Shown: in pieces, positions 57,208 through 64,000 of the stretch
How the letters are laid out: the number at the start of each line of letters is the position of its first letter
How positions within the stretch are numbered: position 1 is the stretch's first letter
Assembly: GCA_002633005.1 (NCBI GenBank)
Contig: NMRA01000074.1
Location: forward strand, 897,097 to 961,096
From: Phoronis australis
Lineage: Eukaryota; Phoronida; Phoronidae
Direction: 5' to 3'
DNA: 64,000 nt
Made by a program: the position numbers and the translations under genes
Notes under the pieces: generated by a model
What the model was told of the DNA's origin: nothing
Database searches by the model: none
Seen by the model: the letters and a program-made list of their open reading frames with translations, nothing else

Positions 57208-57848
57208 CAATGCCGAAGTCTACTTAATAGCAGAAGAAACACGTACTGCTCTGTTGCGCTATTTTGGCGAAGACTAAGCCTCAGTTCACAGCATTTTCGA
57301 AAATCAATTATTTGGTGAAGGTTGGTTCACGAAGAGTTCTTTTGCTTACGGGAACTTGTCACACGTTGTTTATCTCTGTACGCATGACCTCATAATCTAT
57401 CCCCCCGAACCATCGAATCACCTGAATAAATCATTCATCATACATGTACATGTACATCTTGAACAGTGTGCAACGTCACGAGTATATATGCGAGCGTAAG
57501 AATTCCTGATTCTGTTTCAAAGGATAGTAATTTGTGGGCACGAAATTATTATTTGATGATTGTCAATGACAAATTGTTCATTTGGTTGATTTGATTTTCG
57601 GTCAGACAAGCATGTGGGTCGCCTGAATGAGGTCTGCTTTTCATAAGCCAACTTTGTAGGGGTGTGTAAAACTTTGCGATACTATAGACCATGTCGGATT
57701 GGTTCGGATTATTGAGTGGATCTTGTTGATAATTCGAGACCACTATGCCATTTTGTGACGCCGTTGACGTTACCACGATCAAGTTATTCCCATTGGTTTC
57801 CCAAAGACAGTGCTATCATCATGACATTGTCACTATAATAAATAAATA
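57208..57848. other. Spacer, no gene recognised
   Basis: No supported feature except short ACATGTACATGTACA runs near 57440. Confidence 0.3.
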
Positions 57849-57889
57849 TAATAATAATAATAATAATAATAGTAATAATAATAATAATA

Positions 57890-57930
<41 letters not shown>
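57849..57930. repeat. (AAT)n microsatellite
   Basis: About 27 trinucleotide units of ATA/AAT, with a few AGT interruptions (TAATAGTAATAATA). It reads as poly-Asn in one frame, which is incidental. Confidence 0.95.
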
Positions 57931-57933
<3 letters not shown>

Positions 57934-58059
57934 GTGAATTTCACGCTTCACACCAGAAGCCAATGTACACGCTAGACTTGAACACGGCTGAGAAGACGCA
58001 GCCGATCGACTTTGTCGGAAAAGTGAATGATCACCGGTCTTCCGGCATGAAATATTTTT

Positions 58060-58166
58060 GTCCAGGCGTGATAAAAGTTTGGTCCTGGTGTAATAAAGTT
58101 TCGGTCTTGACCTGTTAAATTTCGACCCTGACGTGATAAATTATAGGTCCTGGCGTGATAAATTGA
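58060..58166. repeat. Minisatellite, five ~22-bp units
   Basis: Units of the form GGTCCTGGCGTGATAAATT, diverged, five in tandem (variants GTCCAGGCGTGATAAAAG, GTCTTGACCTGTTAAATT, CCCTGACGTGATAAATTA). Confidence 0.75.
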
Positions 58167-58169
58167 GTT

Positions 58170-60677
58170 TTGAAATGCTATTTTGTCTCCCAGAGATTTT
58201 AATTTTTGAATAGAAGATACATGTCCTGAACTAGGAAATTTTCCGCCTGGGCTTTCCACATTTTACTCTCTTAAACAAAGTTGGTCTCATAGTATACATT
58301 AGTTACCGTGATAAGACACTATTTCTGTTATTCATTTAGGTTAGTCATAGGTAATGCATACATGTATATGCATATTGCCGTTTTCAAATTCGCTATTTTA
58401 GGGTTGGCCAACCCTAATAAACTCTAAAAAGTTGTAATGAGTCGATGGTTTCGATATTCTTTTGGTAACGGAAATAGAATCTTGTAACGGTAAGGAATAT
58501 TATGAGACTGATGTTATGAGACTAAAGGTCTAATTCGACTTTCATTTAGCCAGCGAATTGGGGCGAAGTGCATCATTGAAATAATTGGAATTGATACCTG
58601 TCATTCTCGTGATATTATTTAAAATGGCGCTTTGTGGATTTTACGTCATTTCAAAAACTAAAACTCCGAGCGACGTGTACTAGTTCGGCATAACACTTTC
58701 TCGGTGATCAAATTAGAGCCTTTAATCTTATTACATACCCTACCGAGATCAGATTTTATTTACGTAACTAAAAAGAACATTTGAAAAACAGCGTGTAAAG
58801 GAAATGCTTGACTGCACGAGTAGGTTTGTAGTAGGCGCTGTAGCAGATGATAAAGGGGGTTGGTATGCGCTGACTCGATGAGTCACTGAGGTCGAGCTCG
58901 TAGTGGAACCACACATTATGACATAAACTACTGAAGCTTCGGGATTCACACGTCGGCGTAAGGTCTGCAATAGAGGAAATTTATAAATCTTCTCTACCTC
59001 TCGCCCACCTGATAAAACTCCCGCCTTGAACTGTTTATGGCAAATAGTTGAGCTGCACATGTTCACCGCAGCACCTGACAACGCCACTAAGGCGTTTTTA
59101 TGAGTTTAGCGGGGACCCGAACAACCCTTCAAAAAGCGAGACAGTCGCGCCAAAAGCGGGGAGTTGGCAAGCAAGTTTGCTTACTTGAACCCTATTTTGT
59201 TTCTTCGATGAAAAGTCTAATTTTTTCAAATGAATTCGAGATTGGCTTTACCAAGAAGTGAAGGGCTATTTCGTGTGTACTCAAGAAGTAATTACCAGAT
59301 TTATTTAGTACGTGCTTGGTAACGCAAGGATAGTTAATGATGGAAGTAGAGCAACACTTTTGGCAAAGGGAACCCGTGATCTATTGATGAGGCACTCATT
59401 TGTTCTTAATAGGTAATCTGTAGCAGACCCTCAAAGGGTACAATTTGCTTTATTTTGAGTGTGGATCATGCATTTTTCGGCATTCATTTTTGAACAGAAT
59501 AGAACTATCAATATAGTTCGGAAAATTGCTGCAAAACAGCAAAACCCGTGACTTTTGGGATTTCAGCAAGAATGGCCGATTCGTTTGTTCAGTTCCAAAC
59601 ATTCTGTGGATTTTTAGGTCGGGTCCGATTATCTTGTAAGTTAAATACCGTGAATAATCGCAATTTACCACACTAACTTCTAGCTCTGTACAAGTGAAAC
59701 GTTGGACTGCAATTGGTAAGGCAATCGGTCGCTGTGTAGGAATCCACCTCTATTCTCATTTCGAATGTGCACCATCGTCACCGACGATAATTGACACTTT
59801 TGAGAATGTCGAAATTATGGCAATGACACAGATAATTAGACTTACTACCTGTTTCGGTTTACCTCCACTCCCATCGTCGCCAATAACGCGCCAGGTTAGT
59901 TATGTTGTCGTTATTCTAACTAATAATTTGGCTAGATCTTGAATATTAGATATTTTTAATGTGGTAAAACCTTTTCACTGACATGTTTATGGTTAGCACA
60001 GTGCTACAAACTTCCAACTGATGTCTGATAAATTCTTGAAAAAGTTTGCACCTAATTCATTAATATCAACCATAATTCTATTTATATCAAACATAAATAA
60101 CATTAATATCCACAATTATTCTATATATATCTGGCATAAGTCAGTCAGTGGGAATCGTCGGTACATGATTGACCCGGCCAGCAATGTTTCCAGCCAATTC
60201 AGTACCCTGTTAAAGTTTTCAATGTTGTTTGCGTGGAACCATTCAAATTCGACTGTTAGAAACGCCCCACTTAATGCAAAGGTTTCCCATGAGTCGTTGA
60301 CTCCCTGTTACACTGAGTTTTGATTCGCTGATTGCTAGCCAATCCTGTTCTGGTATATTTGTATTTTTTAACCCATTCTGTGGAATAAAGTTTGACAATG
60401 GAGCTTGCTTTACCGCCGAAACATGTCGCTACTTTATAGCTAGGTATCATGTAGGAGCAGCCAGTGAAACATGGGCAAATAAACCAAACTAGTTTAGTGT
60501 ACAGGGCTATGTACGTATGTTTTAATGTGCAATGTTTATAAAGAAAAAAAGTATGGAAGAAACTCCAGTTTGGTAAGTGTATTTATCAAAAATGAATTAG
60601 GTAAATAATTTTGACGTTTAAAAGTGGACCATATTCACAGTGTATTCTAAAGGGGACACAACGACGTTATTAATTGA
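58170..60677. other. Spacer, no gene recognised
   Basis: AT-rich with short random ORFs. The 60040-60130 part is an ATTAATATC/ATAATTCTAT low-complexity run. No exon, RNA gene or clear transposon end was seen. Confidence 0.3.
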
Positions 60678-63246
60678 TTGATTTATGTAGCCCCAGAACT
60701 GTCGCCAGTGTATGAAAACGCCGCAGAGAAACAATGGGCTAACCCTGTTTGGCCGGAAGTTGTTGAATTGTCCCAGAAGTTTTGTGATTATCATTTTGCT
60801 GTCATTGGTGGCCTAAATGATACAGTAGGAAACTTGCAAGACTATATTTTGGATGATAGCGAGGATTTCTTACCGTGTCAGAACTGGTCGGATAATGACA
60901 CATTTTGTTCTCCCAGACAAGCACCACTGTAGACTGTTTGTGTCAACAAGTCTATTCCAACATATTTCCGATTTTAGTGCAGACATATTTGTAATCATTT
61001 TCTTAATTTTTGTAATGCTGCAGGTAATTGTGTTTACGAAAGTCGTTGCAGAGTTAACCAATCAACATCACAATCGCACACTCGGCTAAAGTGGGACAGT
61101 GGCGAGTACCAGAATTCCATGAAGTGATCTCCAATTGCCTACCAGAAAGTCTAGATCGAATAGTTGGACAGATTGCTCGTGGCGACTAAAAAAGTGCAAC
61201 AGATGGTGTCACAAATCTGTAGAAACACACAACAATGACAAACAGAAACGCGTTTATGCTAAACGGCAGATCAAACAACCCCTTGGGGTGACAAAGAATT
61301 ACAAACTGCAAAAAAAAACTAAAAAATCACTCTTTGAATGTTTTTCGAATAATACACTTCCATCGGAAAATTGGCAGACAATATACAAAGAAATACGAAA
61401 CAATTTCGCACGTTTTACAAAAAAAAGAAGAAGAGTATCAAGTTGCTAGAAACTATTTGGATAGCAGAAATAATCGAAACCAATTTTGGGCTTTGGTAAA
61501 CTCAAATTTTAATAGTACTCTAAAGGAATTCTTGATTATCCAGAACGATGGTACATGAACGTTTCAATTCGTTGTTCAATGAACCGAAGGAACTAAGCGA
61601 CACTACGTCAAATGAGGCCGTAAGACAACAAGAAAGCCGTGGCAATTATTGTGATGCTTGTGACGTAAATTTACCTGACCTGAATATTGCTTCTAATGTG
61701 AGGAAATTGACCGAGGTACTGTATACTGGATATTCCAAACGGAAAACCCGCTGGCATTGATCATGATTGTGCTTGAAATGTTGAAGAGTACAAGGGCAGC
61801 TATTATTCCTGTATTGGAACTGCTCTTCGATGCAATTCTCTCTACACATTACTACCCACAGGGCTGAACTGACGCAATAATTGTTCCCATATTTAAACAG
61901 GGTAACACTGAAAATGAAAACAATTATAGAGTTATTTCATTATGGTCAGCAGTAGGAAAGCTATTCACCAAACTTCGAATAACCGGCTTAATTAAAACCT
62001 GGTTAGAGGCAAATGACGGACTTCATGAACCACAGGCGGGATTCCGCAAAGCTATTGCACACAAGACCACTGTTTACGCTTCAGACTATGTGCCAAAACT
62101 AAAGTACATGTATATACCGGGGGTCGTTTTTGTTATGCTTTTGTCGACTTTTCGAAGGCGTCTGACAGAGTTCCTCACATGCTACTATGATGCAGATTAT
62201 GAAAATTGTGGTGACCATAGCAATCTACGTACAGCAAATATCGTTCGTGGACTCGAGAAAGGTTAATCGAACTCCTAGGTAATGCCCAAAACATTAGATT
62301 TATATCAATGAACATGCGCTTCTCAGAGCGTACAGTATGAGAAGTGGTATTATGGAAATCAATTAGTGCAGGTTATCTCCCAATGAATATCTTGGAATAA
62401 TTTTACACCAAGATTAGTTTGGCCAAATGCGTCTAAAACCGTTCAAGGTAGTAAGAAACCGGTACACGGAATTGCAATTGAGCCTATCACTTGAGCTGTT
62501 TGTAATAAGTGGTGTGCCAATGGCTACGATGAGGAAATCTACGGATTTAAAGAAGGTGAATGGGTTGAAAGTGTATAATGTAAAATTACTCTTGGAGTTG
62601 AATGCTATCAGCCAAACGCAGTTGTATCCGACGAAAGTGGAATTTGTCCTCTTTATGTCGCATGTTTAAAATAGAGCTTTTGAAAATGCCACCCACTAGA
62701 TGCATTAAACAGCTTACAAAATGTTAATTGATTTAGATTCGAATGGAAGAAATACTTGGGTATCTTCTGTTAGACAATTGCTGTCAAAATATGTTTTTAT
62801 GAAATTTGTTTTGAATCGAGGTGTTACGTGCTGAGCCTCCGTTTTTAGTATCTTCGTGCAAAAAATTAATGACTGCTATGGCAGCTCAGATGGCGAGGAA
62901 AAACTGAGCGTAATGCAAAATTTAAATACCACCGTACTGTTTTGAACCGAGAATGTGGAATGTTACCATAGATTATGTTTGATTTGCAATGGCGGTCTTG
63001 TAGAGGATGAATACCACTTCTTGTTGATTTGCAAGGAGTATGAACGAAGTTAAGAGGAAGAACCTAACTCAATAATCCTGCAGACTCCTTCTGGCTAATC
63101 CAGACATGTCCGTTGTGTATTCTGCACTTAACAGAAGAGAACAACTCTTAAATACGTTGACTGTGTATGCTGTAAATGTGCTTGCTTAATTTATGTTTAT
63201 TGTACTTTGGGCCAGAGGCTTTTATAATACAAATATTAAACGTATG
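60678..63246 (+). mobile_element. Decayed LINE with endonuclease, reverse transcriptase and C-terminal zinc-knuckle remnants
   Basis: In order: an endonuclease fragment at 60678-60932 (IGGLNDTVGNLQDYI, DSEDFLP, DNDTFCSPRQ, where the usual GDFN is GGLN), a linker (PESLDRIVGQIARGD, ~61130-61185), pre-RT helices (DSRNNRNQFWALVNSNFNS), RT motifs (AIIVPIFKQGNTENENNYR, then VISLWSAVGKLF, then HEPQAGFRK), C-terminal pieces (NGRNTWVSSVRQLL) and a CLICNGGLVEDEYHFLLIC zinc knuckle at about 62975-63030. Many stops and frameshifts; inactive. Ordering and 3' end look native. The 5' part is missing. A different lineage from the minus-strand LINE at 36.3 kb is likely. Confidence 0.85.
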
Positions 63247-63924
63247 TAGATAGAACATCAGAGGAAGTTCTTTATGACTCGTTATACTTTGTTCTCGTCA
63301 TACGATTCTCCAAATATGCCGTCAATCCGAGTCAGTAGTGGAACAGACGTACAGTGTATGTAAACTCAACACCATTAGTTTAATAACAATGCTAGTAGGC
63401 CCTACATGCTGAGGACGGCGTCCAAGCTTCAAGATGAGCTTTGAAAGGTACTGATTTATTTTAAGTAAGGTAACTGAAACTTTTTTGTTGTTGCTCGAAT
63501 TACATGTACATTTATGAGCATTGACAAAATACACCCCTATTGTGCCTACATCCGCTATGTAAGGGTATTAAAATGCATAAACATTATACAGTGCAATGTA
63601 CTACCCTAGAGGAGGGTTACAACTACATTGCAAGCACCTGTCATGCTGGCTACCATCAGGATTTCAAAATGAAAATAACTTGATTGCAATAATATTCAGC
63701 ATTTGATTAAAAATTTAACTGCAACGAAATGTTAATATGGATTGTGCTTTTAAAGGGCTCATACCAAATATCATGACCATTGATGAATGCAAATCTGTTG
63801 GGCAATGAACGATATTCAACGTTATACATTTTCACAACGTTTCAATAAAAAATTGAATTCAAGTGTAATGTATACTTGAAAATAAATCGGTTTCATAATA
63901 TTCGTTAGTTATCGTGGTAGGTTT
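63247..63924. other. Spacer, no gene recognised
   Basis: No coding or repeat structure recognised beyond an ACATGTACA motif. Confidence 0.3.
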
Positions 63925-64000
63925 CAGTGGCGGATTACCCCCTCTCCCACCCTAAAATTCTCCCATATTCCATCGGGCACTTCGAGGGTTAAAATGTCTG
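63925..64000 (+). mobile_element. hAT-like element terminus, cut by the window end
   Basis: CAGTGGCGGATTACCCCCTC matches the terminus family at 13716, 23885 and 30303. The rest lies outside the window. Confidence 0.4.

Noticed and set aside
57745-57975. Poly-asparagine ORF
   Set aside because: It is an (AAT)n microsatellite read in frame.
61135-61760. Separate small genes suggested by ORFs
   Set aside because: They are pieces of the frameshifted LINE between its endonuclease and RT domains.

Overview
This window is eukaryotic, intron-rich animal DNA, most likely from a marine invertebrate. The species is not identifiable from sequence alone. The evidence is split genes with GT-AG introns and consistent phases, secreted and membrane proteins of metazoan families, LINE reverse transcriptases, many short inverted-repeat elements, AT-rich spacers and assembly gaps. 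There are no operons, rRNA genes or CRISPR arrays.

Layout. 1-2.6 kb holds a repeat fragment and the last exon of an unidentified plus-strand gene (2292-2568). 4.7-8.7 kb is a degenerate higher-order repeat whose core resembles a CTCF site. It is interrupted by a 22-N gap whose flanks duplicate each other, which looks like an assembly error. 9.9-17.5 kb holds a minus-strand gene for a small secreted cysteine-rich protein. Its first exon is a signal peptide behind a good TATA box, followed by a chitin-binding-like exon, an acidic linker exon, a second cysteine-rich exon and perhaps a terminal exon. Every proposed intron is phase 1. 18-26 kb is repeats and unassigned sequence. 26.0-26.9 kb is a palindrome-headed repeat with a tRNA-like segment, related to an inverted copy at 10.7-11.3 kb. 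27.5-29.8 kb is one long minus-strand ORF for a TRP-like six-helix cation channel.

30-44 kb is mostly transposable-element debris: a large hAT-like element, a TIR element at 34.8-35.2 kb, a minus-strand LINE remnant at 36.3-37.3 kb and a hairpin plus minisatellite at 41.5 kb. It also holds one cysteine-rich coding exon on the minus strand at 33.0-33.3 kb. A probable ConA/LamG-like terminal exon (minus) lies at 44.2-44.6 kb. 45.6-56.6 kb is the best-supported gene, a secreted DNase I-family endonuclease with seven exons carrying all the main catalytic residues. A possible eighth exon 4.4 kb downstream fits in phase and would add about 147 residues of unknown function. The last 8 kb holds an in-phase hAT-type MITE, microsatellites and a decayed plus-strand LINE (60.7-63.2 kb).

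The host genes are not an evident pathway. Three of them (DNase I-like, CBM14-like/cysteine-rich, LamG-like) are probably extracellular, and the TRP-like protein is a membrane channel. Most of the window is repeat-derived intron and intergenic DNA.
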